Source: an uncultured Elusimicrobiales bacterium (lineage in GTDB: Bacteria > Elusimicrobiota > Elusimicrobia > Elusimicrobiales > Elusimicrobiaceae). Taken from it: DNA of 64,000 nt. The notes below the pieces were generated by a model. It saw only the letters and a list, made by a program, of their open reading frames with translations. It was not told where the DNA came from and made no database searches. The position numbers and the translations under genes are program-made. Shown here piece after piece: positions 26,713 to 36,578 of the stretch. The stretch covers positions 248,001 through 312,000 of the forward strand of contig CALVGG010000001.1 in the NCBI GenBank assembly GCA_944327085.1, read 5' to 3'. Positions within the stretch are counted from its first letter, which is position 1, and each line of letters opens with the position of its first letter.

Positions 26713-27075
26713 TTAAAACACCCGGTGCAGTTTAAAACCAAACCAAACAAAAGCCAAGCAAACCGCTACATTTAAAAACACATTTAACAGGGCCAGGCCC
26801 GTTTCTTTTCCGTTTAACAGCGTAAGCGTATCCAAAGAGAAGCTGGAAAACGTGGTAAACCCGCCCAGCACCCCCACGACCAAAAACAAGCGGGCCGGGT
26901 GAGAAGGGGACTCAAAATACGGGGCCAAAAAACCAATTAACAAACTGCCTAGTGCATTTACGGTTAACGTGGCCCAATGCCCCCGCCACATAAGGGCAGC
27001 CGTACCCAAGGTAACCCCATAACGAAGCGCCGCTCCCACAAAACCGCCCAAACCTACATATAAAAAAGCTGCCAT
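26713..27075 (-). CDS. crcB: Fluoride channel CrcB/Fluc
   Basis: Small inner-membrane fluoride exporter, 120 residues with four hydrophobic helices. Conserved motifs are GGFVGAALRYG, the asparagine in TVNALGSLLIG and the GGFTTFSSFS phenylalanine/threonine track. It is probably active as a dual-topology dimer. There is no fluoride riboswitch upstream: the gene follows gph by about 33 bases in the same direction. Confidence 0.95.
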   Translation of the reverse strand: MAAFLYVGLGGFVGAALRYGVTLGTAALMWRGHWATLTVNALGSLLIGFLAPYFESPSHPARLFLVVGVLGGFTTFSSFSLDTLTLLNGKETGLALLNVFLNVAVCLAFVWFGFKLHRVF

Positions 27076-27108
27076 ATTTCTTTTTGCAACTCCCTATAGC
27101 CCGCCTAA

Positions 27109-27759
27109 TTATATAGCGGCCAAAATGTCGTCCGGCCGTTCGGCCCAGCAGGCCGGGTGATACGGCTCCAGCTGCGTGCGGGAGCGGAAACCCCACAGCA
27201 CCGCACACGCCCGCAAAGAAGCGTTCTTCGCCGTTTGCATATCCACATCACTGTCCCCCACATATAAAACATTTTCTTCGGGGATACGGGCCAGCTGTAA
27301 AATATCTGCCACTACCTGTGGGTTTGGTTTTACCGGCACGCCTTCGCGCGCGCCAAACACACAGCAAAAAGGAATTTGCGGAAAATAATGTTTAATTAGT
27401 TTTTCCGTAGCGCTTTGGTATTTATTGGAGGCCACCGCCAGTTTAATGCCACGCGCGTTTAGGGTTTCCAATACAGCGCTTACGCCCGGGTATACGCTGG
27501 TGGCGTCTGTGTTGTGGGCGTCGTAATGGGTTTGAAAAACCGCACGCATTTTTTCTATATTTTCAGGCGTTTTGGCGCCTTCGGGCAAGGCGCGTTCCAA
27601 CAGTTTCGTAACGCCGTTGCCCACGAACGAGCGGCATTCCTCTTCTTTACGCAAAGGAAACCCCAATGTTTTTAAAGCATAATTGGCCGAGGCCGCCAAA
27701 TCCGCAATGGTATTTAACAGGGTTCCGTCCAAATCAAAAATAACTAAACCGGTAGTCAT
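27109..27759 (-). CDS. gph: HAD-family phosphatase, phosphoglycolate phosphatase-like
   Basis: 216-residue HAD hydrolase: catalytic IFDLDGTLLNT, helical cap (about 20-90), motif II in VASNKYQ, lysine in VKPNP and acidic motif YVGDSDVDM. This arrangement matches Gph-type phosphoglycolate phosphatases. The ATG at 27759 is preferred because GAGAGGTG lies eight bases before it. The gene symbol is by family; other small sugar phosphates are possible substrates. Confidence 0.85.
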   Translation of the reverse strand: MTTGLVIFDLDGTLLNTIADLAASANYALKTLGFPLRKEEECRSFVGNGVTKLLERALPEGAKTPENIEKMRAVFQTHYDAHNTDATSVYPGVSAVLETLNARGIKLAVASNKYQSATEKLIKHYFPQIPFCCVFGAREGVPVKPNPQVVADILQLARIPEENVLYVGDSDVDMQTAKNASLRACAVLWGFRSRTQLEPYHPACWAERPDDILAAI

Positions 27760-27782
27760 ACAAAAAACACCTCTCATATAAA

Positions 27783-27801
27783 AGCCGCCTGGCAGGCGGC
27801 T
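27783..27801 (-). terminator. Terminator hairpin after the alpha/beta-hydrolase gene
   Basis: AGCCGCCT (27783-27790) pairs with AGGCGGCT (27794-27801) with a 3-nt loop, followed by a short T-run on the minus strand. Confidence 0.65.
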
Positions 27802-27817
27802 GGTTGAAAATGGCCGT

Positions 27818-28711
27818 TTATAAATAACGGCGGAAAAAATCGCTCATGCGCTGTTTGTATTCAAAACCGCCCACTTCCGCGCACTTATTGTGTTTGGCAC
27901 CGGGCACCAGCCAAATTTCTTTGGGTTCACCCGCTTGTTTAAAAAGCAGTTTGGCCTGAGCGGCGGGGACAATATTGTCATACCGCCCGTGTATAATAAA
28001 CACCGGGCGCGGTGAAATTTTGCCGATATTGTATTTGGGGCTGTAGCGCTCCGGGTTTACGCGCAGGTAACGCCGTATATAGTGCAGCACAATCGGGATC
28101 ACCGGGAAAGACGGCACCTTATGGTGCACCCACGCCCAGCGCGAAACCACCCTTCTAAAAGAATAGTAGGACGCTTCCGCCACCACGCAGTTAATTTCCG
28201 GGTTGGAGGCGCCTTCACAAATGGCCACCATCGCCCCCATGGAAAGCCCGTACAAACCGATTTTTTTGCAGCTTTCGGGCCGGGTTTCTTTTAAATATTT
28301 GATAGCGGCGCGCACATCGCGCGTTTCCAGGTAGCCGATGGAGCTTACCTTCCCGCCGCTTTCACCCAAGGCGCGGAAATCAAAATACAACAAGTTAAAA
28401 CCCAAATCATGCAGGAAATAGGTATTTTTTAAAATGTCGGAGCGGTTCATCCCCCAACCGTGCATTAAAATAATGGTCTTGTCTGACCCGTCATACGGGA
28501 TAAACCAGCCTTTAATGTTTACTTTGTCTTCGGTGGTAAAGTATACATTGTCATACGGCATTTTGTATTCGTCCGGCCATACATAGAGCGCCTTGCGTTT
28601 GGAAACGGGGTGCAATACTTTTTTAACCGTATACGCGCACAGCCACACAAGCCCCAAACCAAATGCGGCCAGCACACACAAAACAATTAGCAATATATAC
28701 CACCACTGCAT
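27818..28711 (-). CDS. Membrane-anchored alpha/beta hydrolase
   Basis: 297 residues with one N-terminal transmembrane helix (about 5-30) followed by an alpha/beta-hydrolase domain. The oxyanion region is LMHGWGMN, the nucleophile serine is in GLSMGAM, the acid is in HGRYDNIVP and the histidine is in PGAKHNKC. A substrate (lipid, ester or peptide) cannot be inferred. The RBS AAGGAC precedes the ATG. It follows nnrD by 12 bases in a long same-strand run. Confidence 0.85.
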   Translation of the reverse strand: MQWWYILLIVLCVLAAFGLGLVWLCAYTVKKVLHPVSKRKALYVWPDEYKMPYDNVYFTTEDKVNIKGWFIPYDGSDKTIILMHGWGMNRSDILKNTYFLHDLGFNLLYFDFRALGESGGKVSSIGYLETRDVRAAIKYLKETRPESCKKIGLYGLSMGAMVAICEGASNPEINCVVAEASYYSFRRVVSRWAWVHHKVPSFPVIPIVLHYIRRYLRVNPERYSPKYNIGKISPRPVFIIHGRYDNIVPAAQAKLLFKQAGEPKEIWLVPGAKHNKCAEVGGFEYKQRMSDFFRRYL

Positions 28712-28723
28712 AAACAGTCCTTT

Positions 28724-29611
28724 TTATTTTAATACCTGGCTGAAGGCGTCGGGCAGATAGTCCAGCAAGTCCCCCGCCAGCACGCAATAATCTGTTAAAT
28801 CTTCGGCGGCTAAATCACCGCACAGTCCGTGCAAGTATACGGCGCAGGCGGCCGCTTTTTGGGCGCTGGCAATGCTAAAACCTTCCGCCATGCCCAGCTG
28901 AGCCCACAAACCAGCCAAAATGCCGCACAGCACGTCTCCCGTGCCGGCTTTGGCTAAAGCGGGCCCGCCGGTGGGGTTTTGCCATAAATCATCGCCGGCG
29001 CAAAGCAAAGTTCCTTTGCCTTTTAACAAGCATACCGCGCCTGTTTTTTCTTTTAAAGAGCGGACTTGCTGCTCACGCGTTTTTTTATCACGCGCAATAT
29101 CGGTTTTTAACAGGCGGGCCATTTCACCGGGGTGTGGGGTAAGCACGGTTACCTGCTCGCGCGGGAACAAACTATCCAGACCGCTGGCGGACAGGCGGTT
29201 TAACGCGTCCGCATCCGCCACCAAAGGCAGGCGGCATTGTTTCATAAACGGCACCGCCGCGGGGGAAGCCCCCAGCCCGGGCCCGATTACGGCCAAACAC
29301 GGCTTAAAAGCTTTTATAACGGCTTCCAGCACGCCCAAGGCGCGCAAATCAATCACGCCGTCCGTTTCCGGCAAGGGCACGGTAATCACTTCCGGCAGGG
29401 CGGCAATGGCGGCCGCCTGGCGGCTTTGCGGCAGGGCCAGCACCACCAGCCCCGCACCGGCTTTTAATACGCTTTTGGCGCACAATACGGCGGCGCCCGT
29501 CATGGTATTGGAGCCCGCCACCACTAATACACGCCCAAAAGTGCCTTTGTTAGAGTCGGCACCTCTTTGGGGTAAAAAAGATTTTACGGTTTTACGTTTA
29601 ATTTCACGCAT
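28724..29611 (-). CDS. nnrD: ADP/ATP-dependent NAD(P)H-hydrate dehydratase
   Basis: Metabolite-repair enzyme that dehydrates the hydrated form of NAD(P)H. 295 residues, corresponding to the YjeF C-terminal (carbohydrate kinase-like) domain alone: GRVLVVAGS, ADALN, LTPHPGEMARLL and the catalytic NPTGGPALAKAGTGDVLCGIL. The start at 29611 overlaps the end of acpS (ATG within AAAATGCGTGA). The epimerase half (NnrE) is not fused here. Confidence 0.93.
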   Translation of the reverse strand: MREIKRKTVKSFLPQRGADSNKGTFGRVLVVAGSNTMTGAAVLCAKSVLKAGAGLVVLALPQSRQAAAIAALPEVITVPLPETDGVIDLRALGVLEAVIKAFKPCLAVIGPGLGASPAAVPFMKQCRLPLVADADALNRLSASGLDSLFPREQVTVLTPHPGEMARLLKTDIARDKKTREQQVRSLKEKTGAVCLLKGKGTLLCAGDDLWQNPTGGPALAKAGTGDVLCGILAGLWAQLGMAEGFSIASAQKAAACAVYLHGLCGDLAAEDLTDYCVLAGDLLDYLPDAFSQVLK

Positions 29612-29954
29612 TTTCCACCACCGCAGTAGCCACGGCATAATTTTGGGTGTGGGACAGGCTAATTAACACCCGCAAGTTTTTACAGCGCTCGTCCGCAATA
29701 TCCACCCGGGGCTGCCCGTCCGGCCCGTTATGCACGGCTATATTTTTAAAAGCCACCCCGCCAAAAGGCAAGGCTTTGTAAACGGCTTCCTTGGCGGCAA
29801 AACGCACCGCCAAATGTTCAAAACAATTTTTGCGCGCACGGCAATAGGCAATTTCTTCGGCAGAAAAAATCCGCTCCAGCGCGCCCGGCTTGGCGGCAAA
29901 CGCCGCTATGCGCGCCACTTCCACAATATCCGTGCCTATTCCCACCAGCGCCAT
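29604..29954 (-). CDS. acpS: Holo-[acyl-carrier-protein] synthase
   Basis: Transfers 4'-phosphopantetheine from CoA to acyl carrier protein. 116 residues with the Mg-binding aspartate in IGTDIVEVARI and glutamate in FAAKEAVYKAL, and the C-terminal LSHTQNYAVATAVVE. It overlaps glmS by one base upstream and nnrD downstream. The acpS-nnrD adjacency is common in bacteria. Confidence 0.95.
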   Translation of the reverse strand: MALVGIGTDIVEVARIAAFAAKPGALERIFSAEEIAYCRARKNCFEHLAVRFAAKEAVYKALPFGGVAFKNIAVHNGPDGQPRVDIADERCKNLRVLISLSHTQNYAVATAVVENA

Positions 29955-31795
29955 TATTCCACCGTAACGCTTTTGGCCAGGTTGCGGGGTTGGTCAATCT
30001 CGCACCCCAGGCGCTTGGCCGTCCAGTATGCAAAATACTGCAAGGCCACCACGTTAAGCACCGGCTGCAAAAGTTCGCCTGCGTAAGGCAAAATAATGGT
30101 TTTGTCCACACTGTTTTTAGCCAGGCGGGCGCCTTCTTTGGTGGTAACGGCTATAACAAACGCGCCGCGCGCACGGCATTCCTGGCAGGCGGAAAGCATT
30201 TTTTCAAACAAAGAATCCGCCGGCATAAGCACAATGGTGGGGGTGCCCTTTTCAATAATAGAAATGGGCCCGTGTTTTATTTCACCCGCGGCAAAACCTT
30301 CCGCGCTGCGGTAAGAAATTTCTTTTAATTTTAAAGCCCCTTCCAGCGCAATCGGAAAGTTCACATTGCGCCCCAAAAACAAAAAGTGCGGTGCTTTGTA
30401 AACTTTTTTGGTAATATGGCGCACGTCGTACTCTATTTTTACGGCCTCGGCCATAAATTTGGAAAGGGTTAACAGCTCTTTATATAAATTATTAAAAGCC
30501 GCTTCGCTGATGTTGCCTTTGGCTTTGCCCAAAAACAGCGCAAGCGCGTATAAAGAAGTTAACTGGCTGGTAAACGCTTTGGTGGAGGCCACGCTGATTT
30601 CCGGCCCGCAATGGGTGTAGAAAGTGGCGTCACACACGCGGGTAAGCGTGGAAGCCAGCACATTGCAAATGGCCAAAGTTTTAAAGCCCAAATCTTTGGC
30701 TTTGCGTATGGCGCCGATGGTATCGGCCGTCTCGCCCGATTGGCTGACCGCAATAGCCAGCGTGTGCGGCGTGCGCGGCACGCAGCGGTATTTATATTCG
30801 CTGGCTAAATCCACCGTTACGGGAATGCCGGCAAAATTTTCAATATAATATTTGGCCACCAACCCCGCGTGATACGCCGTGCCGCAGGCAATGATGTGCA
30901 CGTTTTGCAAGGCGCGCAATTCCGCCGTGTTTAAATTAAGCAGTTTGCCAAAGTCCGTCCGCACGGTGCGCAGGGTGTCTTCAATGGCTTGGGGCTGGTC
31001 GTAAATTTCTTTGAGCATAAAATGCTCGTAGCCGCCTTTTTCGGCGGTTTTTTGGTCCCAATTAATTTTAACGGGTTTAAAGGCTTTTTCCGCACCGGTT
31101 TTATCCAGCAGTTTTACGCCGTCGGCCGTCAGTTCGGCCATTTCGCCGTCTTCCAAAAACAATACTTTATTGGTGTGTTTTAAGAAAGCGGGCACGTCAG
31201 AAGCCAAAAAATTTTCTCCTTTCCCAAGCCCCACTACCATCGGGCTCTGGTTTTTTACGCCCAGCAAAAACCCGGGCGCCTGCGCCCACAACACGCCATA
31301 AGCGTACGCGCCGGAAATTTCTCCGTTGGTTTTGCGTACGGCGTTGATTAAACGCTCTTTGGGGGTGGCACCGGGAACGGTTTTTAAATTTTCTTCAATT
31401 AAATGGGCAATTACTTCGGTGTCCGTTTCGCTTTTAAAGCGGTGGCCGAGGGAAGAGAGTTTCTCCCGCAGGGTTAAAAAGTTTTCAATAATGCCGTTAT
31501 GCACCACAACAATTTCGCCGGTGCAATCGGTATGCGGGTGGGAGTTTTCTTCACTGGGTTTGCCGTGGGTGGCCCAACGGGTGTGGCCGATGCCGCATTC
31601 CCCTTTGGGGTTGGCCAGCAGGGCGGCTTTTTCCAGCTCCGCCACTTTGCCCACGGCGCGCACGGTAACCAATTTACCGTCCTGCAGGATAGAAATACCG
31701 GCGGAATCATACCCGCGGTATTCCAGTTTTTTAAGTCCGTCTATAATAAAAGGAACGCTGTTTTTCTTACCGACGTAGCCGATAATACCACACAT
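29954..31795 (-). CDS. glmS: Glutamine--fructose-6-phosphate aminotransferase
   Basis: Makes glucosamine-6-phosphate, the first step to UDP-GlcNAc for peptidoglycan and LPS. 613 residues: N-terminal glutaminase with Cys as residue 2 (MCGIIGYVG), then two SIS isomerase domains (ACGTAYHAG, SQSGETADTIGAI, LGRNVNFPIALEGALKLKE), ending in the conserved KSVTVE. The RBS GAGGA sits seven bases upstream. No glmS ribozyme precedes it. It belongs to the same run as glmM, the next enzyme in the pathway. Confidence 0.97.
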   Translation of the reverse strand: MCGIIGYVGKKNSVPFIIDGLKKLEYRGYDSAGISILQDGKLVTVRAVGKVAELEKAALLANPKGECGIGHTRWATHGKPSEENSHPHTDCTGEIVVVHNGIIENFLTLREKLSSLGHRFKSETDTEVIAHLIEENLKTVPGATPKERLINAVRKTNGEISGAYAYGVLWAQAPGFLLGVKNQSPMVVGLGKGENFLASDVPAFLKHTNKVLFLEDGEMAELTADGVKLLDKTGAEKAFKPVKINWDQKTAEKGGYEHFMLKEIYDQPQAIEDTLRTVRTDFGKLLNLNTAELRALQNVHIIACGTAYHAGLVAKYYIENFAGIPVTVDLASEYKYRCVPRTPHTLAIAVSQSGETADTIGAIRKAKDLGFKTLAICNVLASTLTRVCDATFYTHCGPEISVASTKAFTSQLTSLYALALFLGKAKGNISEAAFNNLYKELLTLSKFMAEAVKIEYDVRHITKKVYKAPHFLFLGRNVNFPIALEGALKLKEISYRSAEGFAAGEIKHGPISIIEKGTPTIVLMPADSLFEKMLSACQECRARGAFVIAVTTKEGARLAKNSVDKTIILPYAGELLQPVLNVVALQYFAYWTAKRLGCEIDQPRNLAKSVTVE

Positions 31796-31824
31796 AAAAA
31801 ATCCTCAAGTTGTCTGTCTGTTGA

Positions 31825-32541
31825 TTATAACAGCTCTTTCATTTCCGCCACTGCGGAAGGAAGCCCCACTTCTAACGAGCGGGCAATAATGGAAAAACCG
31901 ATATTCATGCAAGCCATGCCGCCAATATCAGCCACTGCCAGCACGTTGTTGTAATCCAACCCGTGCCCGGCGTGCACTTCAAGCCCCAGTTCTTTGGCAA
32001 GCAGGGTGGAGAGTGCCAAATCCTGCAATAATTTTTGGGCTTGTTTTTTGGTGGCAGCTTCGCTATAGTCGCGCGTGCACAGCTCCACAATATCCGCCCC
32101 CAGTTTGGCGGCAGCGCGGATGTCGGCCGCTTCCGGGCTGACAAACAGGCTTACTTTAATGCCTTTTTTATGCAGGGCCTGCGTCATTTCTCCCACGCGT
32201 TTTTGTACGGCCGGCGTAAATTTCAAGCCGCCGGTGGTGGTTACTTCGCCCGGCAGTTCCGGCACGATGCACACGGAATAAGGTTTGTATTTTAAGGCCG
32301 CTTCCTGCATTTGCGGCGTGTAGGAACATTCTAAATGGATTTGCTTGCGGAACTTTTTGCACAGGCGGGCCAAATCGTGTTCTTGTATATGGCGGCGGTC
32401 TCTGCGCAGGTGCACCACAATATAATCGGCCCCGCAGGCCAAAGCCAAAGAAGCAAAAGCCAGCGGATCCGGAAACCCGGCCCGGCGCGCCTGGCGCAGG
32501 GTGGCTATATGGTCAATATTTACCCCTAAAGCTAAACTCAT
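31825..32541 (-). CDS. pdxJ: Pyridoxine 5'-phosphate synthase
   Basis: Closes the pyridoxine ring in DXP-dependent vitamin B6 synthesis. 238 residues with LGVNIDHIATLRQARR, the VHLRRDRRHIQ phosphate site, and the C-terminal HAGHGLDYNNV and NIGFSIIARSLEVGL. It starts within the stop codon of glmM (TGATG), so it is translationally coupled. Confidence 0.96.
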   Translation of the reverse strand: MSLALGVNIDHIATLRQARRAGFPDPLAFASLALACGADYIVVHLRRDRRHIQEHDLARLCKKFRKQIHLECSYTPQMQEAALKYKPYSVCIVPELPGEVTTTGGLKFTPAVQKRVGEMTQALHKKGIKVSLFVSPEAADIRAAAKLGADIVELCTRDYSEAATKKQAQKLLQDLALSTLLAKELGLEVHAGHGLDYNNVLAVADIGGMACMNIGFSIIARSLEVGLPSAVAEMKELL

Positions 32542-33890
32542 CAGTGAACCTCCGCTTTGCTTAAATATAATTTTTCCACTTCGTCGGCAATCTTGGCCAC
32601 TAAGGGTTCATCTTCCCCTTCTACCAAAATGCGCAGCTTGGGCTCTGTTCCGCTGTAGCGCACAATAATGCGCCCGCGGCCTTGCATTTGTTTTTCCAGC
32701 TCGGCCACGGCCGGCAGAAAACCCTCCAGCGTATCCAACGCCGGTTTGGATGTTACCGCCACCGCGCGCAAAAGGCTGGGGTATTTTTTCCACTGTTTGC
32801 CAAACCAGCTGAGCGGCTTGCCCGCTTTTTTGGCACATTGCAAAAATTGCAAGGCAGAAAGCAGGCCGTCCCCCGTGTTGGAAAATTCCCTAAAAATAAT
32901 ATGGCCGGAGGTTTCCCCCCCAATGGAAAGGTCTTCCTTTTCCAAGGCTTCAGACACGTACTTATCGCCCACTTTGGTCAGCTCCACCCCAATGCCGTTT
33001 TGTTTTAAATAATTGATACAGCCCAAATTGGCCATAATGGTCAGCACGGCTTTGTTGCCGTGCAGGCGGCCTTCCTGCTTTAAGCACAGGGCGGAAGAAG
33101 CGATAATATTGTCCCCGTCCAGCTGGCGGCCGTTCTCGTCCGAGGCAATCACCCGGTCCGCGTCGCCGTCAAAGCTGAAACCGGCAAAGGCTTTTTCTTT
33201 GGCGGTTAAATCCTGCATAAATTGAGTGTGCAGGGCGCCTACGCCGCGGTTAATGTTGGTGCCGTCCGGCTTGGCGCCGGTAACCACCAAATCCATCCCT
33301 AAATCGTGAAACACTTTTGCGGCAATTTTATAGCTGGCGCCGTTGGCGCAATCCAACACCACCTTGGTGCCTTTGAGTAAAGACGCGTCCACCGTGGACT
33401 TTAAAAAGTTTTCATACAAATCAATTAAACTTTCGTCTTCTTTATATGCGGCGGCAGAGGCAGGAACGGCCGTGCAGGCGTCTATGCGCGATTCTATTTT
33501 GCTTTCCAGCGCCTCAGGCAGTTTGGTGCCGTGATTGGTAAAAAATTTGATACCGTTAAATTCAGCCGGGTTATGGCTGGCGGAGATAACCACCCCGCAC
33601 AGGCTGCCCGTTTGGCGCACGATATTGGCCACGGCCGGCGTAGGGGCAATCCCCACACTAATGACGTTTACACCGGCGGCGCGAATGCCCTTTTGCAAAG
33701 CCTGCAAAATGGAAGGCCCCGAAGCGCGGGAATCCTGCGCGATAATTACCTGGTTTTTTAAACCTTCGGCCTGGGCGTATTTTTTAATTTCGTCCAATGC
33801 GCACCAGCCCAATTTTTCAATAAACTCACTGGTTAACGGAAACGTACCCGCTACGGCGCGGATGCCGTCCGTTCCAAAATATTTTCCCAT
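32541..33890 (-). CDS. glmM: Phosphoglucosamine mutase
   Basis: Converts glucosamine-6-phosphate to glucosamine-1-phosphate. 449 residues. The start at 33890 is set by homology (MGKYFGTDGIRAVAG) and an AGGAC site. The active phosphoserine is in VVISASHNPAEFNG, the metal-binding loop is FDGDADRV, the sugar-binding loop is GGETSGHI, and the phosphate-binding RYSGTEPKLRI is near the C-terminus. It lies between ftsH and pdxJ in one run with glmS further on. Confidence 0.96.
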   Translation of the reverse strand: MGKYFGTDGIRAVAGTFPLTSEFIEKLGWCALDEIKKYAQAEGLKNQVIIAQDSRASGPSILQALQKGIRAAGVNVISVGIAPTPAVANIVRQTGSLCGVVISASHNPAEFNGIKFFTNHGTKLPEALESKIESRIDACTAVPASAAAYKEDESLIDLYENFLKSTVDASLLKGTKVVLDCANGASYKIAAKVFHDLGMDLVVTGAKPDGTNINRGVGALHTQFMQDLTAKEKAFAGFSFDGDADRVIASDENGRQLDGDNIIASSALCLKQEGRLHGNKAVLTIMANLGCINYLKQNGIGVELTKVGDKYVSEALEKEDLSIGGETSGHIIFREFSNTGDGLLSALQFLQCAKKAGKPLSWFGKQWKKYPSLLRAVAVTSKPALDTLEGFLPAVAELEKQMQGRGRIIVRYSGTEPKLRILVEGEDEPLVAKIADEVEKLYLSKAEVH

Positions 33891-33963
33891 ACTAAGTCCT
33901 TGTGTGCACGGGCCATACGGCAGCCTAGGCACGGGTAATACCCGGACGCGCAAAAACTTACCT

Positions 33964-35919
33964 TTAGAAAAGCTCCGCCTGTTTTGCCTCCGGCTGCACA
34001 GCTTTCGGCGCCTTCGGTTGCTCTTCTTGGGGTTTGTCCTGCACGGGCTCGCGCGAAGAAGAAGCCCCGTTATCATCTTGCGGGGGTTCCTCTTTCACGG
34101 CGGGTTTCAAGCCCAAAATAGCGTCTATCTCGGCCGCTTCCACCACTTCTTTTTCAAGCAGTGTTTGCACCAGTTTATCAAACGCGGCGCGGTTGGTTAA
34201 AATAATCTCCTGCGCGCGTTCGTAAGACGATTTAATCAAATCCACAATTTCCGCATCAATGCTGCGGGCCATCTCTTCGGAATACATTTTATGGCGGGAC
34301 AAATCACGCCCTAAAAACACTTCGCCTTCGTCTCCGTTAGGCAAAGCAATAGGGCCGATTTTGTCGCTCATGCCCAGCTCCATCACCATTTTGCGCGCGT
34401 AAGCGGTGGCTTTGTTTAAGTCGTCGCTGGCGCCGGAGGTGATTTCGCCAAATACAATCTGCTCGGCCGCGCGGCCGGCCAGTAAAATGCAAATCTTGTC
34501 CAAAATTTCCGATTTGCTGGTTAAAAATTTATCTTCCAGCGGCAGCTGCAGGGTATAGCCCAGCGCCTGCCCGCGGGGGATAATGGTTACTTTGTGTACC
34601 GGGTCGGAATGGTTGGTCAGGCGGGCAACCACGGTGTGGCCCACTTCGTGCGCGGCAATAATTTCCCGTTCTTTTTTGGAAATAATGCGGCTTTTCTTTT
34701 GCGGGCCGGCAATCACGCGTTCCACCGCTTCGTCCAAGTCGTTGCGGTCCACGGCTTCTTTATCGGCACGGGCGGCCAGGATGGCGGCCTCGTTAATTAC
34801 ATTGGCCAAATCCGCCCCTACAAAGCCGGGGGTGCCTTTGGCAATGGTTTTTAAATCCACGTCTTTAGCCAGTTTTACTTTTTTGGCGTGTACGGCCAGG
34901 ATTTCCTCACGGCCTTTTAAATCCGGCGCGGGGACGGAAATGTGGCGGTCAAAACGGCCGGGGCGGATGAGGGCCGGATCCAACACGTCCGGGCGGTTGG
35001 TGGAGGCCATTAAAATAATGCCCTGTTTGCTTTCAAAACCGTCCAGTTCAATAAGCAGCTGGTTGAGGGTTTGTTCGCGTTCGTCATGCCCGCCGCCGAT
35101 ACCGGCAAAACGCCGGCGGCCTACCGCGTCCAGCTCATCAATAAAAATAATGGCGGGGGAATTCTTTTTGGCTTGGTCAAACAAGTCGCGCACGCGCGCC
35201 GCGCCCACGCCCACAAACATTTCCACAAATTCAGAAGCGGAAGCGGAAAAGAACGCCACGCCCGCTTCCCCGGCAACGGCCTTGGCCAGCAGGGTTTTAC
35301 CCGTGCCCGGCGCTCCGTAAAGCAAAACCCCTTTGGGCAGTTTGCCGCCTAATTTTTGGAATTTTTTGGGATTTTTTAAAAATTTAATAACGTCTTCCAA
35401 CTCTTCTTTGGCTTCTTCGCAGCCGGCTACGTCTTTAAACGTAACCGTTTGTTGGGAAGGATCCTGCATTTTGGCTTTGCTGCGCGCAAAGTTCATGGCG
35501 CTTTTTCCGTCGCTTCTTTGCGGGCGGATAAACACAAACCACCAAAACCCGATCAGCAGTACAATCCACAATACGTTAAATAAAATATTGCTGATCCAGC
35601 TGTTGTCCTGCTCGGCCTTGAATTTGATTTTACCGGCGGAAAGTTCTTCCACCAGTTTAGGGTCTTCCATACGGACGGTTTTAAATTTGGCAAACTCGCC
35701 TTTTTCGTTCTTATACAACCCGCTGATGACGCCGGGGGCTACCGTTAAGTCAGACACTTCCCCCACGGCTACTTTCTGTTTAAAGTCGGAATAATCCAAC
35801 ACGGCCGGCTTGGCCCCCGGATTATTAAAAAAGAATACGGCCGCCGCAAAAATAATCACCCAAACCATAATCTGGCCGACGGATACGATTCTGCGGTTGT
35901 TTGTGTTTTTGTTCTTCAT
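33964..35919 (-). CDS. ftsH: ATP-dependent zinc metalloprotease FtsH
   Basis: Membrane-bound AAA+ protease for quality control of membrane and short-lived proteins. 651 residues: two transmembrane helices (about 12-28 and 108-130) around a periplasmic domain, AAA module with Walker A GAPGTGKT, Walker [12 protein letters not shown] and the SRH ([17 protein letters not shown]), then the zinc protease motif [10 protein letters not shown] with a downstream ligand in [10 protein letters not shown]. The tail after about residue 610 is Pro/Glu/Gln-rich. Its start overlaps the hpt stop. Confidence 0.97.
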   Translation of the reverse strand: MKNKNTNNRRIVSVGQIMVWVIIFAAAVFFFNNPGAKPAVLDYSDFKQKVAVGEVSDLTVAPGVISGLYKNEKGEFAKFKTVRMEDPKLVEELSAGKIKFKAEQDNSWISNILFNVLWIVLLIGFWWFVFIRPQRSDGKSAMNFARSKAKMQDPSQQTVTFKDVAGCEEAKEELEDVIKFLKNPKKFQKLGGKLPKGVLLYGAPGTGKTLLAKAVAGEAGVAFFSASASEFVEMFVGVGAARVRDLFDQAKKNSPAIIFIDELDAVGRRRFAGIGGGHDEREQTLNQLLIELDGFESKQGIILMASTNRPDVLDPALIRPGRFDRHISVPAPDLKGREEILAVHAKKVKLAKDVDLKTIAKGTPGFVGADLANVINEAAILAARADKEAVDRNDLDEAVERVIAGPQKKSRIISKKEREIIAAHEVGHTVVARLTNHSDPVHKVTIIPRGQALGYTLQLPLEDKFLTSKSEILDKICILLAGRAAEQIVFGEITSGASDDLNKATAYARKMVMELGMSDKIGPIALPNGDEGEVFLGRDLSRHKMYSEEMARSIDAEIVDLIKSSYERAQEIILTNRAAFDKLVQTLLEKEVVEAAEIDAILGLKPAVKEEPPQDDNGASSSREPVQDKPQEEQPKAPKAVQPEAKQAELF

Positions 35920-36446
35920 TATTTCTTAAATACCCCAATATATGGTAAATTGCGGTACAGTTCGTTATAATCCAAACCATACCCGATTACAAATTCATTT
36001 TCTACGGTAAAACCCACATATTTCGGGTGGATATCCGCCTTGCGGTTGCAGGGTTTATCCAGCAGACAGCAAATTTCCAGGCTGGCGGCGCCGCGGCTTT
36101 TTAAATTGGCGGTTAAATAATCCAGCGTTAAGCCGGTGTCCACAATATCTTCCACAATCACCACATGGCGGCCTTTAATGCTTTCGCGCAAGTCCAGCAT
36201 GGTGCGCACCTGGCCGGTGCTGTTGGTGCCCGCGTAAGAGGAAAGACACATAAAATCCATATTGCAGTCCACGCTGATATTTTTCATCAAATCGGCATAA
36301 AACATAATACATCCGCGCAAAATACCTACAAACAACGGCATTTTGCCGCGGTAATCGGCCGATATTTGGCGGCCCAATTCGGCCGTGCGTTTGGCCAATT
36401 GCTCTTCAGAAAATAATACACGTTCCAAAACGGGGTTTTCAGGCAT
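35919..36446 (-). CDS. hpt: Hypoxanthine phosphoribosyltransferase
   Basis: Purine salvage enzyme making IMP/GMP from hypoxanthine/guanine and PRPP. 175 residues with the PRPP-binding [17 protein letters not shown] and the LFVGILRGC and [18 protein letters not shown] segments. The RBS GGAGGG is strong. It heads the minus-strand run; the hpt-ftsH order is also common in Gram-positive bacteria. Confidence 0.95.
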   Translation of the reverse strand: MPENPVLERVLFSEEQLAKRTAELGRQISADYRGKMPLFVGILRGCIMFYADLMKNISVDCNMDFMCLSSYAGTNSTGQVRTMLDLRESIKGRHVVIVEDIVDTGLTLDYLTANLKSRGAASLEICCLLDKPCNRKADIHPKYVGFTVENEFVIGYGLDYNELYRNLPYIGVFKK

Positions 36447-36565
36447 AAGCCCTCCAATAGAAAATATATATACAGGATACCTTTTTTTTGCCTAACAGAA
36501 AAGCCCTTTCCCCCTTTGCAATGCCCCCTGTAGAAACTACTGCTGGAAAATATGGGTAAAAAGGT

Positions 36566-36578
36566 TATAATATATATT
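36566..36578 (+). promoter_or_regulatory. -10 box TATAAT seven bases from the ATG (leaderless start)
   Basis: TATAAT at 36566-36571, seven bases, then the ATG at 36579 that begins a good signal peptide. An upstream in-frame ATG at 36552 lies before the -10 and would not be in this transcript. Confidence 0.5.

Noticed and set aside
27076-27108. Fluoride riboswitch before crcB
   Set aside because: The gap to gph is only 33 bases and lacks the conserved crcB-motif RNA.
31796-31824. glmS ribozyme before glmS
   Set aside because: The gap to pdxJ is under 30 bases, far too short for the ribozyme, and only a Shine-Dalgarno is present.
33891-33963. Terminator between ftsH and glmM
   Set aside because: There is a CGGGTA-T-TACCCG palindrome but no T-tract, so read-through into glmM is more likely.
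36552-36578. Upstream ATG of the secreted protein at 36579
   Set aside because: It would add nine residues before a perfect signal peptide and lies before the -10 box.
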